From assembly GCA_000242935.3 (NCBI GenBank), contig CP007053.1, positions 6,619,001 through 6,683,000 on the forward strand: a stretch of DNA of 64,000 nt, given 5' to 3'. Below, piece by piece: positions 16,733 to 23,672 of this stretch. The position numbers and the translations under genes are program-made. Source of the DNA: Opitutaceae bacterium TAV5. GTDB lineage: Bacteria; Verrucomicrobiota; Verrucomicrobiia; Opitutales; Opitutaceae. The notes beneath the pieces are model-generated. The model made no database searches and was not told where the DNA came from. It was given only the letters and a program-made list of their open reading frames with translations. Every line of letters begins with the position of its first letter. Position 1 is the stretch's first letter.

Positions 16733-17827
16733 TCACTTTCCCGCGGTGTCGAGCGCCGCAGCGTACACGCGGACCGCGGCGGCGATGGAATCGGCGATGT
16801 CCTGCCGGTAGGCGTCGGTGGCGATTTTGCGGGCCTCCGCCGCGTTCGACAGATAACCCGCCTCGATCAGCACCGCCGGGCAGGGCGCCTCGCGGAGCAC
16901 GGCAAACCGGGCGCGCTTCAGTCCGCGGTCCACACTGCCCAGCCTCGCCATCAGATGGCGCTGGATCTGGTAACCGAGCAGGGCATTCCACTCGTCATGC
17001 GCATTGCCAGGATGGATTTTCGCATCGGCGGGGGTGCGCTGGTCGGCGCCGGTGGAGCGCTGGTTGCCGGGCGTCAGGATAAAGGTCTCCGTGCCCTTGA
17101 CGGCCGAGGGGCCGGCCACGGCATTGAAGTGGATGCTGATAAAAAGATCCGCTCCGGCCTTCGCCGCCATCTCGCTGCGGGCTCCGAGATCGATGAAGCG
17201 GTCGTCGTTGCGCGTCATGAGCACGCGCCAGGGTCCGCCGGAGAGTTTGGCCTGGAGCAGGCGGGCGACGACGAGCGTGAAGTTCTTTTCGTCGTACCCG
17301 AGCGCCTTGTTCTGCGTGCCCGTGTCCTTGCCGCCGTGGCCGGCGTCGATCACGATGGTCCGCAGCGGGCGGGTCACTTTCAGGCCGGCCGGACGCAGGA
17401 TCGGGGCGAAGAGTTTTTCGGTGTCGGGCTCCGAGACGTAGAGCGTGCCCTGGCGCACGAGAGCGGCGTCGCCGAGGTAGGCCTTGACGCCGTTGATGAG
17501 CACGTCGCGCTTGTCGTGCTCGATCTCGATCCGCGACCACCGGCTGGAAAACACGAGGCGGGTGCCGGGCGCCGACCACTCGCCGGCCAGCCCGTAACGG
17601 GAAAAAAACGGCCGGGCGTCGATATACCGGATGCCGTTCACGAGGAACGCATCCGGCGTCGTGGCCGCGGGGGAGCCGGGCCGGGGCGGCTGCGCCCGGA
17701 GCGCGGGCGCGGCAAGCGGCGCCATGCCGGCGAGAGTCGCGAACACGAAGGCCGCACCGGCCGCGATGCGGAAGATGCGGGACGGGCGGCGGCAGCGCCG
17801 CCCGGCAGACACGCCAGGATCGGCCAC
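16733..17827 (-). CDS. N-acetylmuramoyl-L-alanine amidase (Amidase_3)
   Basis: 364 residues from a GTG start. A signal/anchor segment lies at about 18-45 (IAAGAAFVFATLAGMAPLAAPALRA). Residues about 55-135 form a small beta domain. The zinc amidase follows with 'IVIDAGHGGKDTG' (first His, ~154), 'GYDEKNFTLVVARLL' (Glu) and 'DLFISIHFNAV' (second His). It cleaves the amide bond between MurNAc and the stem peptide in the periplasm, as in cell separation or wall turnover. It begins 5 nt after infC, so the two are probably one transcript. Confidence 0.93.
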   Translation of the reverse strand: MADPGVSAGRRCRRPSRIFRIAAGAAFVFATLAGMAPLAAPALRAQPPRPGSPAATTPDAFLVNGIRYIDARPFFSRYGLAGEWSAPGTRLVFSSRWSRIEIEHDKRDVLINGVKAYLGDAALVRQGTLYVSEPDTEKLFAPILRPAGLKVTRPLRTIVIDAGHGGKDTGTQNKALGYDEKNFTLVVARLLQAKLSGGPWRVLMTRNDDRFIDLGARSEMAAKAGADLFISIHFNAVAGPSAVKGTETFILTPGNQRSTGADQRTPADAKIHPGNAHDEWNALLGYQIQRHLMARLGSVDRGLKRARFAVLREAPCPAVLIEAGYLSNAAEARKIATDAYRQDIADSIAAAVRVYAAALDTAGK

Positions 17828-17832
17828 CGTGG

Positions 17833-18534
17833 TCAGCCCTGGGTTTGCGGCGAGGGAGCGGCTTCGTCCTGCTCGTCGGCGTCGTCCTTGTCGGGAGTCT
17901 CCCGGCCGGTGTCGTCGATTGCCTCCTCGTTTTCGGCGAGCGCGTACTTGCGCTTCCGTTTGCCGGGAGGATTGGGCGTGAGCATGACGTTGATCTGCTT
18001 GCCCATGAGGCGGGGCTGGGAATCGGGATGGCCCATGCCGGTGAGCTCCTCGATGGCGCGTTTCATCACCTCGAAACCGATCTCCTGCCGGGCCATCTCG
18101 CGGCCGCGGAACTTGAGGCGGAGTTTCACCTTGTTGCCGTGGTCGAGAAATTCCTCGGCGTGGCGCACTTTGGTGAGGAAATCGCCCTTTTCGATGCGGG
18201 CGGTGAACTCGATTTCCTTGATGCGCGAAGCCGTGGATTTGACGTGGCTGGTCTTCTTCGACTCCTCGTAAACGTACTTGCCAAAATCCATGATCCGGCA
18301 GACGGGCGGAGTGGCGTTGGCGGCCATCTCCACGAGGTCGAGGTTGAATTGCTGCGCGAGGGCCAGCGCCCGCTCGGTCGCCATGATGCCGAGCTGCTTG
18401 CCTTCGGGGGATATGACCCGGATTTCAGGAACCCGGATACGCTGGTTGCGCCGGATGTGCGCGAAAGGGTCGTTGTTACGACGCTGGTATTGACCGGGAC
18501 GCCGGCCGCCTCCTTGGGGGAACGATATAGCCAT
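17833..18534 (-). CDS. infC: translation initiation factor IF-3
   Basis: 233 residues starting at ATG. The N-domain begins about residue 28 ('RRNQRIRVPEIRVISPEGKQLG'), followed by 'CRIMDFGKYVYEESKK' and the C-domain 'FTARIEKGDFLTKVRHAEEFL'. IF-3 binds the 30S subunit and checks the start codon. It is longer than the usual 170-200 residues through a basic 27-residue N-terminal stretch and an acidic C-terminal tail rich in Asp/Glu (about 200-233). infC is often followed by rpmI and rplT; here a cell-wall amidase follows instead. Confidence 0.97.
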   Translation of the reverse strand: MAISFPQGGGRRPGQYQRRNNDPFAHIRRNQRIRVPEIRVISPEGKQLGIMATERALALAQQFNLDLVEMAANATPPVCRIMDFGKYVYEESKKTSHVKSTASRIKEIEFTARIEKGDFLTKVRHAEEFLDHGNKVKLRLKFRGREMARQEIGFEVMKRAIEELTGMGHPDSQPRLMGKQINVMLTPNPPGKRKRKYALAENEEAIDDTGRETPDKDDADEQDEAAPSPQTQG

Positions 18535-18670
18535 TCAGTATTTTATGTTCTGCGAGAAATATTCCGGAGGTTTTTCACGCAGATAAGTGGCGGGATCAAC
18601 AACGAAGTGGCAAAAGGTGACAAACCGGGGGAAAACCCCGATGCGATTTGTCCGGGATCATCCGAATAAA

Positions 18671-18849
18671 CCTGAAGACCGCAGCAGAGGGAACCGCTAA
18701 AGGACGCTAACGGACGCTAAACAAAGACATGGTCAGGCAGGATGACCCGACGATGTCTTCACCCGCAGGAGAATGTTCCGGTCTCCTGATTTCTTCATCC
18801 ATCTGTTCCCCTTTAGCGACCTTTAGCGTCCTTTAGCGGTTTCAACTTC
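18671..18849. repeat. large palindromic repeat, 'CCGCTAAAGGACGCTAA' family, uninterrupted copy
   Basis: The left part has gaaccgctaaaggacgctaac and the right part ccttttagcg-type words ending gtcctttagcggtttcaac. The centre (about 18722-18805), read on the minus strand, matches 48776-48860 at about 80% by eye. It is the relative of the interrupted copy at 48726-49029. The remaining parts of the gap 18535-18890 show no gene. Confidence 0.85.
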
Positions 18850-18890
18850 TGAATCAGGGAAAAAACAGCCGTGAAGGGACGCGAGGGCGG

Positions 18891-19316
18891 TTACACGCTG
18901 AAACTCTCGCCACAGGAGCAACTGGCCTTGGCGTTGGGATTGGCGAACTTGAAGCCGCCGGCGATCAGTTTGCTCGAATAATCGATCACGGTGCCTTTCA
19001 GGTAGAGGGCGGTTTTGGGGTCCACAATCACCGGAATGCCCGCCGTGCGCACGAGGATGTCGCCCTTGCGGGGGGCGGCGGCGAAGCGGAGCTTGTAGCT
19101 GAGGCCGTTGCAACCGCCCCCGCTGATCGCCACCCGCAGGTATTCCCCCTGCTGCTCGCGGGCGACGAGCGCGCGCACCTTCGCGCCGGCGGGCCCGGTG
19201 AGGGAGACGAGGTTTTCGTTGCCCTCGCGCACGCCCTCGGGAAGCGGCGCGTCGGTGAGAGCGGCGGCGGCGGTGGCGGTGCTGGCGGTCGGTGGTGTTT
19301 CGGTGGTCGGTGACAT
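18891..19316 (-). CDS. A-type iron-sulfur carrier (IscA/ErpA/HesB family)
   Basis: 141 residues from the ATG at 19316; the longer frame to 19466 adds unlikely sequence. Residues 1-38 are a Thr/Ala-rich tail not seen in normal family members (about 107-120 residues). The core (about 39-141) has the three cysteines: 'SGGGCNGLSYKL' and the C-terminal 'ASCSCGESFSV' (CxC). These proteins carry or transfer Fe-S clusters to target enzymes in the cytoplasm. Confidence 0.92.
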   Translation of the reverse strand: MSPTTETPPTASTATAAAALTDAPLPEGVREGNENLVSLTGPAGAKVRALVAREQQGEYLRVAISGGGCNGLSYKLRFAAAPRKGDILVRTAGIPVIVDPKTALYLKGTVIDYSSKLIAGGFKFANPNAKASCSCGESFSV

Positions 19317-19419
19317 GGTCGGTCGGCAGGCAGGTCGGATCGGCGGCGCTTCGGGAGGACCGGGACAGGTTGTCACAACCGGGACCTCCCGCGCAACGCA
19401 GGACACAGTTTTCCCCCTT

Positions 19420-20412
19420 TCAGCTTTTTCGCAACAACCGGCGGGCCACAGTGACGGCATTGGCAAAACTGGTGATCGATGCCTTCCCCTGCCCCGCGAT
19501 GCCGAACGCCGTGCCGTGGTCCGGGCTGGTGCGCACGTGCGGGAGGCCGAGCGTGATGTTCACCGATTCGTCGAAATCGATGACCTTGAGGGGCGCCAGG
19601 CCCTGGTCGTGGTAAAGGGCGACAATCACATCGAATTCGCCGCGCAGTTGCCGCCCGAAAAGCGTGTCGCCCGGTTCGCAGCGCGAGAGGCCGGGAAACT
19701 CCGGGCGCAGCGTGTCGAGGATCGGGTCGATCACGTCGCGCTCCTCCGTGCCGAGCAACCCGCCCTCGCCGGCGTGCGGGTTGAGGCCGCACACGCCGAT
19801 GCGCGGCGGCGGCATGCCGGACGACGCGTGATCCGGCACGAAGACGCCGGCCAGCCGGGCCGCGGCGCGGACGGTGCGGGCGAGCTTTTCCGGGGAAAGC
19901 TCCGCGGCCACCGCGCGCAGCGGGATGTGCCAGGTGTGCAGCACCACCCGCAACCGGCCGCCGGCAAACGCCATCACCGGCTCGCCGCCCCAGCGGGCCG
20001 CGAAAAACTCCGTCTGCCCGGGATACGGGTAGCCGACGCGCGCCAGCCACGCCTTGCTGACCGGGCCGGTGACGACTCCCGAAAACGCGCCCGCCAGACA
20101 ACCCGCCGCGGCGCGCTCCATGGCATCCCGGGCCACCCGCGCGCCGGCCTCGGCAGGCTGGCCGGGCGTCGCCGCGAAACCGGCTTCGCCGACGGCGACC
20201 TTCGCCGCCACATCGCCGGGCAACGTTTCCAGCCAGGAGGCCGGGCCGATCACGGCCACGCGGGCACGTTCGGCCGGATAGGTCTCCAGCCACCGTGCAA
20301 TGATCTCGGGACCGACGCCGGCCGGGTCGCCGCAGGTCAGAGCGAGCGGGAGACCGGCAGCGACAGAAGCGGAAGCAGGAGAGGGAGCGGAAGACGAGGT
20401 GGTGGTGGCCAT
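19420..20412 (-). CDS. pdxA: 4-hydroxythreonine-4-phosphate dehydrogenase
   Basis: 330 residues. Clear PdxA landmarks: 'ALTCGDPAGVGPEI' near the start, 'TGPVSKAWLARVGYPYPGQTEFF', the metal ligands in 'HTWHIPLR', 'GLNPHAGEGG' and 'ALYHDQGLAPLKV', and the final 'NITLGLPHVRTSPDHGTAFG'. It oxidises 4-phosphohydroxy-L-threonine, feeding pyridoxal phosphate synthesis through PdxJ in the cytoplasm. The first 15 residues are a variable Ser/Ala tail. Upstream of it lies the palindrome at 20477-20565. Confidence 0.96.
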   Translation of the reverse strand: MATTTSSSAPSPASASVAAGLPLALTCGDPAGVGPEIIARWLETYPAERARVAVIGPASWLETLPGDVAAKVAVGEAGFAATPGQPAEAGARVARDAMERAAAGCLAGAFSGVVTGPVSKAWLARVGYPYPGQTEFFAARWGGEPVMAFAGGRLRVVLHTWHIPLRAVAAELSPEKLARTVRAAARLAGVFVPDHASSGMPPPRIGVCGLNPHAGEGGLLGTEERDVIDPILDTLRPEFPGLSRCEPGDTLFGRQLRGEFDVIVALYHDQGLAPLKVIDFDESVNITLGLPHVRTSPDHGTAFGIAGQGKASITSFANAVTVARRLLRKS

Positions 20413-20476
20413 CGGTTGATGCGGGTGCGTTGTGGTATTCGTAAAAGTTACAGATTCGGAAAGCCGGACAGGTATC

Positions 20477-20565
20477 TGACCACGGATTACACGGATGGGA
20501 AGCTACCTGTTGTTCTTGAAAATCCCTGCCTTTATCCGGTTTTCCATCCGTGCAATCCGTGGTCA
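20477..20565. repeat. palindromic repeat, 'CCACGGATTACACGGAT' family
   Basis: The left arm (20479-20497) accacggattacacggatg is complementary to the right arm catccgtgcaatccgtggt (about 20545-20563). It belongs to the same word family as the duplicated unit at 53041-53314. Confidence 0.85.
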
Positions 20566-20606
20566 AATTCCGGCTCCGGGCATGCGAGGAGAGACGAAGC
20601 CGGTCC

Positions 20607-21353
20607 CTACAGCGCCGCCGTGGCCTCGATCATCTCGCGCGAGGGGCGGGCGATGCCGCGCTTGCCGAGGGTGAAAAACCGGATGAAGTGCCGCGCTTCC
20701 GGCGTGCGGGCGTCCTCGAGCAGCTTCGCCGCCACATCGCGGATGTTGCCGGGCGTATAGTAGATGGCGCGGAAAGCATCCTTCAGTTCACGCACGGCGG
20801 CGGCATCGACGCCGCGACGCCGCAGACCCACGAGGTTCAGGCCGATGATCTCGTTGCGCTCCGCCACCATGACGTTGGGCGGGATGTCGAGCGCGATGCG
20901 CGCGCCGCCGGCGACCATCGCGCCCTCCCCCACCCGGCCAAACTGGTGCAGCCCCGCGCCGCCGCCGATGAACACGTGCCCCTCCACATGCAGATGGCCC
21001 GCGAGCAAGGCGCCGTTGGCGAGGATCACATGGTCGCCGAGCACGCAATCGTGGGCCACATGCGCATCCGCCATCAGGTAACACTGCGAACCGATCACGG
21101 TCGCCCCGCCGGCATGCGTGGCGCGGTTGACGGTGACATGCTCGCGGATCGTAGTGCCCGACCCGATACGCACGCCGGATTCCGTCGCCGGGTCGAACTT
21201 GATGTCCTGCGGCTCCCCGCCGATGACCGCATAGGAATGCACCGTGACGCGGTCTCCCAGCACCGTGCCCCGGCGCAGGATGACACCCTCGCGGATGTGG
21301 CAGTTTTCACCGAGGACGACGCCGTCCTCTATTATGGCAGTCGGATGGATCAT
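20607..21353 (-). CDS. lpxA: UDP-N-acetylglucosamine O-acyltransferase
   Basis: 248 residues from the ATG at 21353, giving the standard LpxA beginning 'MIHPTAIIEDGVVLGENCHI'. The hexapeptide beta-helix fills residues 1-185, including 'ADAHVAHDCVLGDHVILAN' with the catalytic His; 'RNEIIGLNLVGLRRRG' and a helical C-terminus follow. It performs the first step of lipid A synthesis (acyl-ACP plus UDP-GlcNAc), so this cell makes an LPS-type outer membrane, consistent with kdsC and lpt genes at 42.6-45.3 kb. Confidence 0.95.
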   Translation of the reverse strand: MIHPTAIIEDGVVLGENCHIREGVILRRGTVLGDRVTVHSYAVIGGEPQDIKFDPATESGVRIGSGTTIREHVTVNRATHAGGATVIGSQCYLMADAHVAHDCVLGDHVILANGALLAGHLHVEGHVFIGGGAGLHQFGRVGEGAMVAGGARIALDIPPNVMVAERNEIIGLNLVGLRRRGVDAAAVRELKDAFRAIYYTPGNIRDVAAKLLEDARTPEARHFIRFFTLGKRGIARPSREMIEATAAL

Positions 21354-21429
21354 GAGCGGAGAACAAGATCCCTGACAACTTGTTGAAAAAGCGGAAAGGC
21401 TGAAAAACCGGAAGTCGGAATAAATGATA

Positions 21430-21593
21430 TTACGCAGATGGCGTGGCACGGGCTTCCAGCCCGTGGGTTTGATGTGGCATGGGCATCCTGCCCATGATTG
21501 CCGGGGGAAGGAAAGGAGGGGGGACGTTTGCGGCGCGGAGCGCCGTCCACGGGCGATTGGTGGGAAAAGCCCGTGCCACGCCGGCCCGCGTAA
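21430..21593. repeat. composite palindromic repeat, first copy
   Basis: The outer arms are complementary (ttacgcagatggcgtggcac against gtgccacgcc...gcgtaa). The inner block 21466-21554 is nearly the reverse complement of 23417-23500. Several GGCACGGGC hairpins are included. It fills the 291-nt gap between lpxA and tcdA. Confidence 0.85.
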
Positions 21594-21644
21594 CATCCGT
21601 TTTTTCAGCTTTCCAGGCTTTCAGCCTTCCGGCTTTTTCCCTCC

Positions 21645-22475
21645 ATGCATCCGTCCGACGATTATCTTGACCGTTTCGGCGCGCTCGGCCGGCTCTTCGG
21701 CCGCGAGGCGCTTGTCCGGCTGCGGGCCGCGCACGCCTGCGTCGTCGGCACCGGCGGTGTCGGTTCGTGGACCGCCGAGGCGCTCGCCCGCAGCGGCGTC
21801 GGCGCGATCACCCTCATCGACCTCGACGACGTGTGCATCACCAACGTCAACCGCCAGCTTCCCGCGCTCGACGGCCAGATCGGCCGGCCCAAGGTGGCCG
21901 CCCTCGCCGACCGCATCCGGCTCATCCATCCCGGCTGCCGCGTCACCGCCGTGACGGAATTTTTCACTGCCGCCAACGCCGATGCGTTGCTCTCCCCTCC
22001 TCCCCCGCCGGCGCCGGGATTTTCCGTCGTCGTGGACGCCATCGACAACGTCGGCAACAAGGCCCTGCTCGTCGCCGAATGCGTGCGCCGCGGCCTCCCC
22101 TGCGTGACAACCGGCGGCGCCGGCGGCAAACGCGATGCCACCCGCCTGCGCACCGGCGACCTCGGCCACACCGGCGGCGACGACCTGCTCAAACAAGTGC
22201 GCAAGAAACTGCGCCGCGAGCACGGTTTCCCGGCCGGCGAACGCGAGCGCTTCGGCGTGCGCTGCGTGTGGTCGGATGAAAAACCGGTTTTCCCCTGGGC
22301 CGACGGCACCTGCCACACCGACATGGAACCCGGCAGCCGCCTGCGCCTCGACTGCGCCAGCGGCTTCGGCACAGCGGTCTGGGTGACGGCCGCCTTCGGC
22401 CTCGTCGCCGCCCAGGAGGCGGTCGCCGCGATCGCCGGCGTCCCTCAATCAAACACCACCGTCTTGTTCCCGTAA
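21645..22475 (+). CDS. tcdA: tRNA threonylcarbamoyladenosine dehydratase (ThiF/E1-like)
   Basis: 276 residues. The ATP-binding GxGGxG appears as 'VVGTGGVGSWTAEALARSG' (about 32-50), then 'LIDLDDVCITNVNRQ', and the later 'GLPCVTTGGAGGKRDATRL'. This matches TcdA (CsdL/YgdL), which cyclises t6A in ANN-decoding tRNAs to ct6A using ATP. The product ends 'SNTTVLFP'. Its 3' end overlaps purU on the opposite strand by 31 nt, a tight convergent pair. Confidence 0.92.
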   Translation: MHPSDDYLDRFGALGRLFGREALVRLRAAHACVVGTGGVGSWTAEALARSGVGAITLIDLDDVCITNVNRQLPALDGQIGRPKVAALADRIRLIHPGCRVTAVTEFFTAANADALLSPPPPPAPGFSVVVDAIDNVGNKALLVAECVRRGLPCVTTGGAGGKRDATRLRTGDLGHTGGDDLLKQVRKKLRREHGFPAGERERFGVRCVWSDEKPVFPWADGTCHTDMEPGSRLRLDCASGFGTAVWVTAAFGLVAAQEAVAAIAGVPQSNTTVLFP

Positions 22476-23305
22476 GCGAGCACGCGGTGTTCGAGCTGGA
22501 GCCGCACGGCGCGCGCCAGGACCATCCGCTCGAGATCGCGTCCCATGCGGACCAGATCCTCGACGCCATGGCGATGGGTGACGCGCATGACGTCCTGGTG
22601 GATGATCGGCCCGTCATCGAGCACGGCGGTGGCATAATGCGCGGTGGCGCCGATGAGCTTCACCCCGCGCGCATGCGCCTGATGATAAGGTTTCCCTCCC
22701 GCAAACGCCGGCAGGAACGAGTGATGGATGTTGATCACCGGCTTGCCGAAATTCTGCAGGAAGGCCGCCGACAGCACCTGCATGTACCGCGCCATGATGA
22801 CGAAATCCGCCCGCACTTCATGCAGCAGCGCCACCTGTTGCGCCTCGGCCGCGGCCTTCGTCACCGCCGTCACCGGGATGTGGTGATACGGGAGCCCGTA
22901 GCCGGCGGCCGCTCCGGCCAGGTCGGGATGATTCGAAACGATCGCCACCAGATCGCAGTGATATTCGCCCGCCTTCCAGCGCAACGCGATATCATGGAAA
23001 CAGTGGTCAAATTTCGAGACGAACATCACCACGCGCGGACGCTGGTCACGCCGCGTCACCCGCACATTCATCCCGAGGTTGCGGGCAAACCCGGCAAACG
23101 CCTCCCGCTCGCCCTCCACGTCGGCCGCCGTCGTCGGCACCCATTCCACGCGCTGGAAAAACACGCCTGCCTCGCGATCCTGGTGCTGGTCGGCGTGCAG
23201 GATGTTGCCGCCTTTTTCGAAAATCCAGCCGGAGACGCGGGCGACGAGGCCGGGCTGGTCAGGACCATGCAGGAGAGCGACGAGGGAGGAAGGAAGATGA
23301 CTCAT
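22445..23305 (-). CDS. purU: formyltetrahydrofolate deformylase
   Basis: 286 residues from the ATG at 23305 (the upstream open frame is repeat translation). An ACT domain (about 8-85, 'LLHGPDQPGLVARVSGWIFEKGG') is followed by the formyltransferase-fold hydrolase with 'DFVIMARYMQVLS', 'NIHHSFLPAFAG' and 'GATAHYATAVLDDGPII', the catalytic Asn/His/Asp region. It releases formate from 10-formyl-THF and balances the one-carbon pool. Confidence 0.95.
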   Translation of the reverse strand: MSHLPSSLVALLHGPDQPGLVARVSGWIFEKGGNILHADQHQDREAGVFFQRVEWVPTTAADVEGEREAFAGFARNLGMNVRVTRRDQRPRVVMFVSKFDHCFHDIALRWKAGEYHCDLVAIVSNHPDLAGAAAGYGLPYHHIPVTAVTKAAAEAQQVALLHEVRADFVIMARYMQVLSAAFLQNFGKPVINIHHSFLPAFAGGKPYHQAHARGVKLIGATAHYATAVLDDGPIIHQDVMRVTHRHGVEDLVRMGRDLERMVLARAVRLQLEHRVLAYGNKTVVFD

Positions 23306-23396
23306 GACAAACAGTTTTAATGAAATCCGAAAACCAAACCTCGGAGCCAAAGCCGAAACCGGGAAAGCTGAAAGCGGAAAAGCCGAAACCCGGCCC

Positions 23397-23540
23397 GACG
23401 TGGCACGGGCATCCCTGCCCGTGGACGGCGCTCCGCGCCGCAAACGTCCCCCCCTCCCCCCGGCAATCATGGGCACGGATGCCCATGCCACACCAAACCC
23501 GCGGGCTGGAAGCCCGTGCCACGCCGCCCTCCGCGTAACA
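23397..23540. repeat. composite palindromic repeat, second copy, inner block inverted
   Basis: The inner block 23417-23500 is the approximate reverse complement of 21466-21554, while the right-hand end (gtgccacgccgcc...gcgtaacatc) keeps the same direction as at 21571-21595. A related partial copy is at about 40236-40325. It is the main content of the 367-nt gap 23306-23672; the flank 23540-23590 has gttcttcgcatccttcgcgtccttcgcgg words typical of another dispersed repeat. Confidence 0.85.
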
Positions 23541-23672
23541 TCGGCTTTTTGTTGTTCTTCGCATCCTTCGCGTCCTTCGCGGTAAAATGGACCGGATCGG
23601 TTTTGGTGCAGCCAATCCAGGTCCCGGTGGTTAGTTCTTTCCGCGTTTCCGCTTTCCGTTTTCCCTTCCGCC

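Noticed and set aside
22445-22475. Sequencing or start error suspected from the tcdA/purU overlap
   Set aside because: Both proteins end with family-typical C-termini; a 31-nt overlap of convergent genes is acceptable.
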